This document shows positions 1-6,939 of a stretch of 6,966 nt of DNA, one piece after another. Made by a program: the position numbers and the translations under genes. This DNA comes from Myxococcales bacterium (GTDB lineage: Bacteria > Myxococcota_A > Bradymonadia > Bradymonadales > Bradymonadaceae): the NCBI GenBank assembly GCA_007120915.1, contig SKMT01000234.1, positions 1 through 6,966 of the forward strand, given 5' to 3'. A model generated the notes under the pieces. The model was given only the letters and a program-made list of their open reading frames with translations. It was not told the DNA's origin and did not search any database. The first letter of the stretch is position 1. Every line of letters starts with the position of its first letter.

Positions 1-1080
1 CTTGGTGCCGGAGCCGAAGCCTACCTGGCATATCTGGAAGGGCGTCACGGCGAAGCACGTCAGGTCGGCTGGGAGCGGGGAGACGACCCGCGGGTATTGC
101 GGGTGATGGCGCTGGGATATCTGAGCGAAGGCCGGGGCCGCGATGCGATGGTGGTGCTGGATGCAGCGGGCGATGGGCTTGATACCCTGGTGTTGCGCCC
201 GGTGAAGTTCCGAGTGTACGCCCGCGCCGGGGAGAGCGCAGCGCTGGACAGCGTGAAGGAACGGTTGCCCCAGCTTGCAGATGCGACGACAGTGGAAGTG
301 CTCATCGATGCGGCGGCCGCGGCGTTCTGGCAGCGCGAACTGAGGCAGGCACAAGAGGGGCTTGGCCGGGTTCTGGATGTGGCGCCGAATCACCCGGAGG
401 CGCACTGGAAGATGGGGCTGTTGAAGCGCGCGAAGGGCCAGCAGGCGGGGGCACAGAACCACTTTCGCAATGCCTGGCGCGGTGATGAAGACTCCACGAG
501 ACTGTTGATTGAGTCGGGGCGGGTTCAGCTTGATGCGGGGCGATATGAGCAGGCCAGGGAGGTGTTTTTGACCGCCGCACTTCGGGAGCGTGACAACGCG
601 GAGGCCGTCGAAGGGCTGGGTGAGGCATACCACCGCGGAAACCGCGAGCGGGGGCGGCGCGATCTGGTGGGGTTACTCGAAAACTACGGGGACGGTGCTG
701 GCGAGCAGCCGGCGCGCGCGGAGATGTATCGGTGGCTGGCGATTCTGCATGATTCGCGCGACGGCGACGAGGAGGGGCTGAACTATCTGCAGCGGGCCCG
801 AAAGATCGGCGGTGATCGGCCCACGCTGCTTGTGGAACTTGGGCGGTACTACGAGGCGCGCGAAAAGTTCGACAAGGCGCGCGAGCAGTTTGGGGCGGCG
901 CTGCGGGTGGATCCGACAGTTCCGGAGGTGCACCTGGGGCTGGCGCGCGCGGCCGCTGAGACCGGTGACGAAGAGACGGCGCGCGAACATCTACGCCGGC
1001 TGCAGCGTTTGGTACCGGTGGGTGAGGTACACGATGATGCGGAGGCATATCTGAAGACGCTTCAGGAGAGCGGCAGGTGA
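1..1080 (+). CDS. TPR-repeat protein, 5' end missing (partial)
   Basis: The reading frame is open from base 1 to the TGA at 1078-1080, giving 359 visible residues, so the real start lies upstream of the window. An in-frame TTG at 97 is not a convincing start because TPR-like sequence (AYLAYLEGRHGEA) precedes it. The protein is rich in Ala, Arg, Glu and Leu and consists of helical hairpins of the tetratricopeptide type. The clearest are at visible residues about 129-166 (PNHPEAHWKMGLLKRAKGQ), 167-200 (LLIESGRVQLDAGRYEQARE) and 277-335 (LLVELGRYYEAREKFDKARE, then VPEVHLGLARAAAETGDEE). TPR arrays are protein-docking scaffolds, and no catalytic motif is visible. The stop overlaps the GTG start of the next gene by 4 nt, so the two are translationally coupled. 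It is probably a scaffold for the membrane complex encoded downstream. Whether a signal peptide or membrane anchor exists cannot be told, because the N-terminus is absent. Confidence 0.87.
   Translation, partial: LGAGAEAYLAYLEGRHGEARQVGWERGDDPRVLRVMALGYLSEGRGRDAMVVLDAAGDGLDTLVLRPVKFRVYARAGESAALDSVKERLPQLADATTVEVLIDAAAAAFWQRELRQAQEGLGRVLDVAPNHPEAHWKMGLLKRAKGQQAGAQNHFRNAWRGDEDSTRLLIESGRVQLDAGRYEQAREVFLTAALRERDNAEAVEGLGEAYHRGNRERGRRDLVGLLENYGDGAGEQPARAEMYRWLAILHDSRDGDEEGLNYLQRARKIGGDRPTLLVELGRYYEAREKFDKAREQFGAALRVDPTVPEVHLGLARAAAETGDEETAREHLRRLQRLVPVGEVHDDAEAYLKTLQESGR
1064..1068 (+). promoter_or_regulatory. Ribosome binding site for the Ig-like membrane protein
   Basis: AGGAG lies 8 nt upstream of the GTG at 1077, inside the last codons of the TPR gene. 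It supports the GTG start, which yields a complete signal peptide. The next in-frame candidate, ATG at 1104, would cut off the positively charged n-region (NLRIK). Confidence 0.6.
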
Positions 1081-2885
1081 ATCTGAGAATCAAAGCGGTG
1101 GGGATGGGGCTGGTGTTGTGGCTGTTGGTGGTCGGGAGCGCGACCGCGGCGCCGGCTCTGGAATTGAGTGTGCGCGGAGAAGCGCGTCTGGCGGTGGGGG
1201 TGCAGAAGGCGGGGACGACGGTGGAGATCCGGGGCAGGTTGTATGACGACCTGGGAGAGCCGGTTCCGCAGCAAACGGTGAATGTAGAAGTGCAAACCGA
1301 GGCGGAGACGGTGGTCAAAGAGTCGGTGACCACCGACTTTTTCGGGTTCTTTTCGGTGGTCGCCGAGGTACCTGCGGGAACGCAGAAGCTGGAGGTCAGC
1401 TACGAGGGGGCGAGCCATCTGGAGGGGGTGGAGCAGAGCCGCGAGATCGAGGTGGAGTCGGCGCCGGTACAACTGGAGCTGGAAGCGCCCCGGTGGGTAC
1501 ACGGTGAGGCGACATCGGCGCCGGTTCAGATCGAGGCGAGCGTCGACGGTGTGGGGCTGCCGGGGTATGCGACGGTGGAGGTGGGCCAGACACCGGTGGC
1601 ATCAGCGGATCTGGACGCAGAGGGGCGTGCAACGGTCGACATCGGCCCGCGGTTGCAGCCGGGAGACAACGAGGTGGTGGTGCGCATCGAAGAGACGGAC
1701 TGGCGTGACGAAGAGCTTGCCGCGCTGGCGGTGCGGCGGGTGGACCAGTTGGAGGTGGACGGTCAGCTCGAACGGGTGTTTGAGCGCCGCCAGCGGGGCC
1801 AAGAGGTGAAGTTGAATGTCAGCGATGGCGATGAGCCGCTCGCCGATGTCGACGGACTGGTGCGGCTGGTTCGACAACAGGAGGACGAGGACGACGAAGA
1901 GTTGGTCGAGCAGGTTCAGACCGACGATGAGGGGCGGGCGGCTGTGCTGTTCGCCGACGAGAAGTTGGGCGATGATCCCTGGGAGGTGTTCGCGAAGGTA
2001 GAACCGCCGCGGGGCGATCCGGTGGTGTGGGAAGGGGGGCGGATCAGCAGGGAGCCATCGATCTGGCTGCGCGTCGGTCAGTTGGTGGCGCTGCTGGTCT
2101 TGGTGGCAGGTGTTGGGTGGTTTGGGCGCAGACCTCTGGTGCAACTGGTCGAGCGAGCTGCAAGCCGGTTTGCCGCGGCTCCCCCCGAGCAAGCGGGGGC
2201 CGAAGAGGGGCGTTCGGGGCTGGAGCGCGTCGAGCAGGTGCAACTGCAGGTAAGGCAGCACACGGAGGATGGGGAGTCGATGCCGTCGCAACGGATGCGT
2301 CTGCAACTGTGGGATCGGTGGCGGGATGTGCCCGTGCGTGCTGCAACAGTTCGGCGCATCGACGAGGGCGAGGCAGAGCAGGATGATCTGGTCTCCGATG
2401 CAACGGGGATGGTGGATGTGCCGCTGCAGGATCTGAAACGAAAATGCCGGGTGGAAGCCCGAGCGCAGGGGTATGTGCCGGCGACTGCTAAGTTGGTGCC
2501 GCAGGGTGGGGGCCAGGTGATGCGGCTGGAGATGACGCCGGTTCCATTGAAGATTCGGGAGGCGTTTCGGACGTTCGCGCGGCGGTTGCAGGGCGAAGAC
2601 GTCTGGGGGCGGATGACCCCCCGCCAGATCGCCGATGCCATCGCACAGGAGGGCCCGGTCCGGAGAGGGGCGACGGCGGTAGAATGGCGAACGTTGTTTG
2701 AGCGGTACGATGGAGTCGACGATGCTGAGCAGCGAGTCGAACTGTTGGTGCGGGCGTTGACCGAAGCGGTGGAGGAGACGAATTTTTCAGGTCGCGACTA
2801 CGATGTGGAGGTGTGGGAGCAGGTGCGTGAGGTGATGAAGCAGCTTCTGGAACGTCTCGATGTGGCAGCCGGGGAGAAGCGATGA
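1077..2885 (+). CDS. Bitopic membrane protein with exported Ig-like/CarboxypepD-reg-like domains and a cytoplasmic tail
   Basis: This is a 602-residue protein that I do not recognise as a named gene. A signal peptide spans residues 1-24 (basic NLRIK, hydrophobic core, likely cleavage at ATA-AP). Beta-sandwich domains follow: about 40-125 (GTTVEIRGRLYDDLGEPVP ... TTDFFGFFSV ... VSYEGASHLEGV, the pattern of bacterial Ig-like or carboxypeptidase-regulatory-like domains), about 148-205, and about 237-310, the last carrying the acidic run EDEDDEE. A single membrane span lies at about 331-349, followed by arginines (GRRP), so the N-terminal part should be outside and the tail inside. The tail holds another regulatory-like beta-domain at about 405-488 (SDATGMVDVPL ... 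ARAQGYVPA) and a helical end at about 490-600 containing GRMTPRQIADAI, which is reminiscent of the C-terminal region of DUF4129 proteins. It starts with GTG inside the stop of the TPR gene and ends in an ATGA overlap with the next gene. No enzyme active site is seen. I infer a structural or sensing role alongside the MoxR/DUF58 pair. Confidence 0.87.
   Translation: MNLRIKAVGMGLVLWLLVVGSATAAPALELSVRGEARLAVGVQKAGTTVEIRGRLYDDLGEPVPQQTVNVEVQTEAETVVKESVTTDFFGFFSVVAEVPAGTQKLEVSYEGASHLEGVEQSREIEVESAPVQLELEAPRWVHGEATSAPVQIEASVDGVGLPGYATVEVGQTPVASADLDAEGRATVDIGPRLQPGDNEVVVRIEETDWRDEELAALAVRRVDQLEVDGQLERVFERRQRGQEVKLNVSDGDEPLADVDGLVRLVRQQEDEDDEELVEQVQTDDEGRAAVLFADEKLGDDPWEVFAKVEPPRGDPVVWEGGRISREPSIWLRVGQLVALLVLVAGVGWFGRRPLVQLVERAASRFAAAPPEQAGAEEGRSGLERVEQVQLQVRQHTEDGESMPSQRMRLQLWDRWRDVPVRAATVRRIDEGEAEQDDLVSDATGMVDVPLQDLKRKCRVEARAQGYVPATAKLVPQGGGQVMRLEMTPVPLKIREAFRTFARRLQGEDVWGRMTPRQIADAIAQEGPVRRGATAVEWRTLFERYDGVDDAEQRVELLVRALTEAVEETNFSGRDYDVEVWEQVREVMKQLLERLDVAAGEKR
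2871..2876 (+). promoter_or_regulatory. Ribosome binding site for the DUF4350-type protein
   Basis: GGGGAG lies 5 nt before the ATG at 2882, within the last codons of the preceding gene. It supports independent as well as coupled initiation at the ATGA overlap. Confidence 0.55.
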
Positions 2886-4276
2886 CGACGGGCCGTAACA
2901 GATGCCGAGGATGGTCGGCAGCAGCGGCGGTGATGGCGCTGATGATGTTGGTACCGGTGCCGGCGGTGGGAGGGGATTTCGATACGGAGTCGGTGGACTG
3001 GCATGGGTTGTCGGACTTCGTGGCGCTTCTTGAGGGCCAGGGGATCGAGCAGATGGAGACCGATGTGCTCGACTGGCGGGAGGTGTCGCCACAGGACGTG
3101 ATCGTGGTGGTGTATCCGGAACAGACTCCGGACGTGGCGGGGCTGGCGGCGTTTCTGAGTGACGGCGGTCGAGTGCTTTTGGCCGACGATTTCGGAGCGT
3201 CGGCGCCGTTGGCCGAACGGCTGGGGATCGAACGGCAGGAGCCGCCGGCTGACGAGATGCCTCATGAGACGTTCGTGGACGACTATCCGGGCTGGCCGGT
3301 GTTCGAACCGCCGGGGGAACACCCACTTCTGGCGGGCGTCGATCAGGTGGTGGCGAACTACGCAGCGGTGTTCGAGCATCCCGACGGACCGGTGATTGGT
3401 TACGACGAGGAGGGTGGCTTCGTCTACGACATGCGCCTGGGCGAAGGGCGGGCGGTGTTGGTGGCGGACCCGGGGATACTGATCAATTCGATGTTGCCCG
3501 TGGCCGACAACCGCCGATTTGTGCTCAATGCCACGAACTATCTGTGTGAACAGCCCGAGGGTTGTCGGATGTGGTTGTTGATCGGCGATGTGGAGTTCGA
3601 CGGCGAGTATCAGACCACGGCGCCGGAAGACGAGGCGGTTGAGACGCTCGCCGAGCGGGTGCAGACGTTCAATCAGAACCTGCGGGAGGTGCTCGAGGAG
3701 TTGCCGGGGTCGGAAGTGTTGGTACTGGTGGTGCTCTTTCTGGCGCTGGGGGTGGTGGCGTACCTGTTGACCCTATTTCGGTGGCGCAGGGCAAAGCGGC
3801 TGTCGCGGTACATCCACCGTGAAAGCGACGAACTTGCCGCGCCGATGACCGAGTTCGGATGGAATGTGAAGCGGTTCACCGACGGCACAGACAACATCAA
3901 TCACGCATTGCCGATGGCAATTTTGAAGGAGTCGTTCGAAGAGTTGTTCTTTCAGGGGCTGGGGTTGAGCCCCGAAGAGATGAAGCAGGCGCCGTCGGCG
4001 GCGCTGTTGGCGAAGCGATTCGAACAGCGGTATCTACAAGAAGAGCCGGTGCGACGGCAGCGAAGCCGCCGCCGGCAGGTCAAACAGCTTCTGGAGATGC
4101 TGCAGCAGGTGCCGCCGCGCCAGCGGGTGTTTCTGGAGAGCGAACACCGTTACACTGCCCGTGAACTCGCCCAGGCACACCGGCAGATCCGCCGCGTGCT
4201 GGGCTGGATGGGCCTGAAGGAGGCGTATGAACGACGTACCCGCGAAATCGAAGGCCGAGTCTTACGGTCGCGATGA
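2882..4276 (+). CDS. DUF4350-type membrane protein (GATase-like outer domain, one TM, cytoplasmic helical tail)
   Basis: 464 residues. A signal peptide is likely at residues 1-30 (RNRCRG, then a hydrophobic core ending VPVPAVG). Residues about 35-220 have the DUF4350 plan, a degenerate class I glutamine-amidotransferase-like fold: QDVIVVVYPEQTPDVAGLAA, FLSDGGRVLLADDFG, the core EHPLLAGVD, and GEGRAVLVADPGILINSML followed by DNRRFVLNATNYL. No catalytic Cys-His-Glu triad is evident, so a binding rather than catalytic role is likely. Cys222 and Cys228 could form a disulfide if the domain is exported. One membrane span lies at about 277-299, followed by strongly basic RWRRAKRLSR, which places the C-terminus inside. 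The tail (about 305-464) is helical and very basic (RRQRSRRRQVKQ). DUF4350 genes are commonly found beside MoxR and DUF58 genes, as here. It begins at an ATGA overlap and its last 50 nt overlap the MoxR gene. The family assignment rests on motif pattern and context. Confidence 0.83.
   Translation: MTTGRNRCRGWSAAAAVMALMMLVPVPAVGGDFDTESVDWHGLSDFVALLEGQGIEQMETDVLDWREVSPQDVIVVVYPEQTPDVAGLAAFLSDGGRVLLADDFGASAPLAERLGIERQEPPADEMPHETFVDDYPGWPVFEPPGEHPLLAGVDQVVANYAAVFEHPDGPVIGYDEEGGFVYDMRLGEGRAVLVADPGILINSMLPVADNRRFVLNATNYLCEQPEGCRMWLLIGDVEFDGEYQTTAPEDEAVETLAERVQTFNQNLREVLEELPGSEVLVLVVLFLALGVVAYLLTLFRWRRAKRLSRYIHRESDELAAPMTEFGWNVKRFTDGTDNINHALPMAILKESFEELFFQGLGLSPEEMKQAPSAALLAKRFEQRYLQEEPVRRQRSRRRQVKQLLEMLQQVPPRQRVFLESEHRYTARELAQAHRQIRRVLGWMGLKEAYERRTREIEGRVLRSR
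4217..4223 (+). promoter_or_regulatory. Strong Shine-Dalgarno deciding the MoxR start
   Basis: AAGGAGG sits 3 nt before ATG 4227, inside the DUF4350-type coding sequence. No other start in the MoxR frame lies between 4227 and the conserved helical region that begins near 4300. This site therefore argues for the long 50-nt overlap rather than a shorter protein. The spacing is tighter than usual. Confidence 0.65.
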
Positions 4277-5231
4277 CGATGAATCCGGCATCGGTCGGGA
4301 GCGTCTCGACGAGATTGCCGGGCGCTGCGAACGTATCGAACAAGAGGTGGGGCGGATCTTCATCGGGCCGTCATCGACGATCGAGAACCTGGTGGTGGCG
4401 CTGCTGGCGGGAGGGCACATCCTTCTGGAGGGCGTGCCGGGGGTGGCGAAGACGACGCTGTGTCGGACATTCGCAGCGACGCTGGGTGCTGAATTTCGGC
4501 GCATTCAGTTTACCCCGGATCTGCTGCCGGCGGACATCACCGGCACCTACGTGCCGGACTTGAGCAACAACGAGTTTCACCTGCGCAAGGGGCCCGTGTT
4601 CGCGAACGTATTGCTCGGCGACGAGATCAACCGGGCGCCGGCGAAGACCCAGTCGGCGCTTCTGGAGGCGATGCAGGAACGGCAGGTGACCATTGAGGGC
4701 ACCACCCACGCGTTGCCACGCCCCTTCATGGTGTTGGCGACCCAGAATCCGGTCGAACAGCAGGGGGTGTATTCGCTTCCGGAGGCGCAGTTGGACCGAT
4801 TCTTGTTGAAGGCGCAGGTCGATTACCCGAGCGAAGAGGGAGAGCTGGAGGTGTTAAAGACACATCGGCAGAGCCCGAAGGCCCCGGAGACGGTGGTGAC
4901 GGCGGGGGAGGTCGTCGAGATGGTGCGTCTGGTGCGGCAGGTGCATGTGTCGGAGGAGATGATGCACTACGTGCTGGGGCTGACCCGGGGGACTCGACAG
5001 GACAGGCGCACCCTGTTGGGAGCGTCTCCCAGGGCATCACTGGGGCTGATGCGTGCCGCCCAGGCGCGGGCATTGATGCAGGGGCGTGACTACGTGATTC
5101 CCGATGATATTCGCAGCCTGGCCCGTTCGGTTCTGGCACATCGTATTCTGGTCGATCCCGATGCGGAGCTGGACGGTGTGACGGGAGCACAGGTGGTCAA
5201 ACGGGTGGTGGAGACGGTGCGATACGACTGA
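4227..5231 (+). CDS. MoxR-family AAA+ ATPase
   Basis: A 334-residue cytoplasmic ATPase of normal MoxR length with all the expected motifs. These are Walker A GVPGVAKT at 69-76, Walker B VLLGDEIN at 128-135, NRAPAKTQSALLEAMQE at 135-151, sensor 1 VLATQNP at 169-175, LPEAQLDRF at 184-192 (which carries the family's conserved Arg), and a sensor 2 region with GASPRAS at 265-271 in the C-terminal lid. The central EMQERQVT-like segment (MQERQVTIEG) is also typical. MoxR proteins are hexameric chaperone-like ATPases that act with VWA-domain partners to insert cofactors or assemble complexes. The partner here is the DUF58 gene that starts directly after its stop. The first 25 residues are polar, poorly conserved in character, and lie mostly in the overlap with the upstream gene. 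The catalytic residues look intact, so the protein should be active. The exact substrate is unknown. Confidence 0.96.
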   Translation: MNDVPAKSKAESYGRDDDESGIGRERLDEIAGRCERIEQEVGRIFIGPSSTIENLVVALLAGGHILLEGVPGVAKTTLCRTFAATLGAEFRRIQFTPDLLPADITGTYVPDLSNNEFHLRKGPVFANVLLGDEINRAPAKTQSALLEAMQERQVTIEGTTHALPRPFMVLATQNPVEQQGVYSLPEAQLDRFLLKAQVDYPSEEGELEVLKTHRQSPKAPETVVTAGEVVEMVRLVRQVHVSEEMMHYVLGLTRGTRQDRRTLLGASPRASLGLMRAAQARALMQGRDYVIPDDIRSLARSVLAHRILVDPDAELDGVTGAQVVKRVVETVRYD

Positions 5232-6815
5232 ATGAATCCTTATCTGACGACCCAGGGGAAGTGGCTGTTCGTGACCGCGGCGGTGTTCATCGTCGGCGGT
5301 GCGGCGGTGGGCCAGCCGATGCTGGTGTTGTTGGGGGTGGTGCCGGTGGTGGTGCTGTTGGTGGCGTTGGTGTGGTTGTTGCCGACGGCGCGCAGTGTAG
5401 ACCGGCGGGAGGTGCGGTTTTGCGGAGAGCAGATGGGCGGCGTCGTCAAGCTGAGCGCCGGTGGCAGCCGGAAGCTGACGCTGTGGCTGGAGAACAGCTC
5501 CCGGGCTGCGCTGCGGGTGATCGGGCTTCGTGGGTACGCGCCGGGAGCGGTGGAGGTGGAGATCCTGGACGATCGGTGGGTCGTGGAGGGGGGAGAGGCA
5601 GGCAGGCTTGAGGTGCTGGTACAGATGAAGGGGGTGGGCCGGGCGAGCCTGCAGGGGTTCGACATCGAGATCACCGATCGGTTCGGTCTTTTGAGATGCC
5701 GGGATTATCTGCCCTGTCTGCATATTTTTGAGGCGCCGGTGCCGATGCGCCCGGTGCAGATGAGGGAGCGCCGGGTGGGACATTTTGCGCGGCGTCGCGG
5801 GGTTCGCGTTGCCAACCGGGTGGGCCACGGGGGCACCCAACTGCGAGAGTTGAGAGATTTCCAGCCCGGAGACCCACCGCGCAAGATCGCCTGGAAGGCG
5901 ACGGTGCGCCACGGGCGGCTGGTCACCCGAGAGTTCGACGACGAGCGGATGGCCGATGAGTGGGTGGCGCTGGACATTTCGAGCTCCATGCGCGCCGGGC
6001 GGGGGGAGTCGGGAAAATTCGACCATGCGCTGGAGCTGGCTGCAGGACTTTGTGCGGACTATCTTCAGCGGGGGCGGTCGGTGGGGCTGTGGACCTTCGA
6101 CAATGATCTGTATGGCGGGGTGGAATCGGGGCGTGGCACAAGACAGCGCCGGCGGATTCGGCGTCATCTCACCGGTGTGACCTCCACGGTGGAGGCGAGC
6201 CGTACGGCGCTGGATGACCGGGAGGTAGAGCGGGCGCTGGCGGACTATCTGCTGGTGCAGCAGCGGCTCGATTTCCGCCGCGGCCGGGGGTTGGACGGAG
6301 AGGTGGATGCGGAGTTGCTTTACCGCTGGGTGGGGTCGGTGCTCGACGAGGAGCGAGAGCGCTGGAGGCCGGGGCGGGCCGATACGGGGGTTGTCGGTGA
6401 ATCGGCGGGGCCGATCCGCGAGTTTTTCCGGCTTCGAGCTCTGCCGCTGGCGCCGCCGGCGGAGCTGGGGTCGGGAGCGAAGCTAAAGGGGATCGAGCAG
6501 GTGGTGCGCCAGATGGTGCGCCACGGCGCCGCCGGCGGCCGACTGACCATTATCACCGATCTGTGCGGGCTCAACGATGTGGATCGGCTGCGCCGGGGGC
6601 TTCGCCTGTTGCGGCGCCGAGATATTCAGGTGCGATTTGTGGTCACGTTCACACCGCTGTACGCCAGCGCTTCGGCGGGCGAAGAAGAGCTGGAGGCCTT
6701 GGTTCGCGATGTGTTTGCCCGGGGGGCGCGGCGGGACCGGATGGAGGTGGCCGAAGGGATCGCCGCGCTGGGCGCAGAGGTGCAGTTTGTGGGACCTAAA
6801 CGAACGGAAATTTAA
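5232..6815 (+). CDS. DUF58 / VWA-like membrane protein, 3' end inside an inverted-repeat element
   Basis: 527 residues. Two N-terminal membrane spans lie at about 11-27 and 30-51, then a beta-rich region (about 58-165). The DUF58 signature follows at about 200-238 (GTQLRELRDFQPGDPPRKIA, WKATVRHGRLVTREFDDE). The VWA-like domain has a MIDAS-type DISSS at 248-252 (Asp248, Ser250, Ser252), VGLWTFDND at 284-292 and a late acidic strand LTIITDLCG at 438-446. DUF58 proteins are the usual VWA partners of MoxR ATPases. At 527 residues it is longer than many members. The extra length is mainly at about 325-425, a charged helical stretch (REVERALADYLLVQQRLDFR, then FFRLRALPLAPP) between the VWA strands. 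The ATG follows the MoxR TGA with no gap and has no strong Shine-Dalgarno nearby, so translation probably depends on the upstream gene. The final codons (Lys-Arg-Thr-Glu-Ile and TAA, 6798-6815) lie in the left arm of the terminal palindrome, so the native C-terminus may have been replaced. Confidence 0.93.
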   Translation: MNPYLTTQGKWLFVTAAVFIVGGAAVGQPMLVLLGVVPVVVLLVALVWLLPTARSVDRREVRFCGEQMGGVVKLSAGGSRKLTLWLENSSRAALRVIGLRGYAPGAVEVEILDDRWVVEGGEAGRLEVLVQMKGVGRASLQGFDIEITDRFGLLRCRDYLPCLHIFEAPVPMRPVQMRERRVGHFARRRGVRVANRVGHGGTQLRELRDFQPGDPPRKIAWKATVRHGRLVTREFDDERMADEWVALDISSSMRAGRGESGKFDHALELAAGLCADYLQRGRSVGLWTFDNDLYGGVESGRGTRQRRRIRRHLTGVTSTVEASRTALDDREVERALADYLLVQQRLDFRRGRGLDGEVDAELLYRWVGSVLDEERERWRPGRADTGVVGESAGPIREFFRLRALPLAPPAELGSGAKLKGIEQVVRQMVRHGAAGGRLTIITDLCGLNDVDRLRRGLRLLRRRDIQVRFVVTFTPLYASASAGEEELEALVRDVFARGARRDRMEVAEGIAALGAEVQFVGPKRTEI

Positions 6816-6823
6816 CTGAAACG
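6797..6823 (+). repeat. Left arm of 27-bp terminal inverted repeat
   Basis: It begins TAAACGAACGG and ends AACTGAAACG. It is the reverse complement of 6940-6966 except at 6803 (A) against 6960 (C). The arm contains the last codons and TAA stop (6813-6815) of the DUF58 gene. The repeat may extend further outward on the right side, where the window stops, so 27 bp is a minimum. Confidence 0.9.
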
Positions 6824-6939
6824 TACGTCTCGCCGGCTGACAGCACTATCTTTCGGTCGCTCCTCGCTTGAGGTACCGCAATGGGTACATCTGCACTCGG
6901 ATCAACTCGAAATCTAGCGCTGTCATCTCGCCGGTGCCG

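Noticed and set aside
97..99. In-frame TTG as the start of the TPR gene
   Set aside because: The frame is open to base 1 and the upstream residues look like TPR helices, so the gene is cut by the window edge rather than starting here.
302..1333. Long reverse-strand open frame opposite the TPR gene and the start of the Ig-like gene
   Set aside because: Its translation is rich in Pro, Arg, Ser and His with no domain pattern, as expected opposite G-rich coding DNA. It also crosses two well-supported forward genes.
4273..4563. ATG at 4273 forming an ATGA overlap with the stop of the DUF4350-type gene
   Set aside because: The spacing looks attractive, but its frame is not the MoxR frame and the product is Trp/Arg-rich with no recognisable motif. 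The MoxR frame starts at 4227 behind AAGGAGG.
2882..5231. Classical Bat (aerotolerance) operon
   Set aside because: MoxR and a DUF58 protein are shared, but no BatA/BatB-type VWA membrane proteins or BatD-like protein are recognisable, and the DUF4350-type and Ig-like genes do not match that layout.
5037..6167. Reverse-strand open frame of 376 residues opposite MoxR and DUF58
   Set aside because: The composition is His/Pro/Gln-rich with low-complexity stretches, and the opposite strand encodes clear MoxR and DUF58 motifs.
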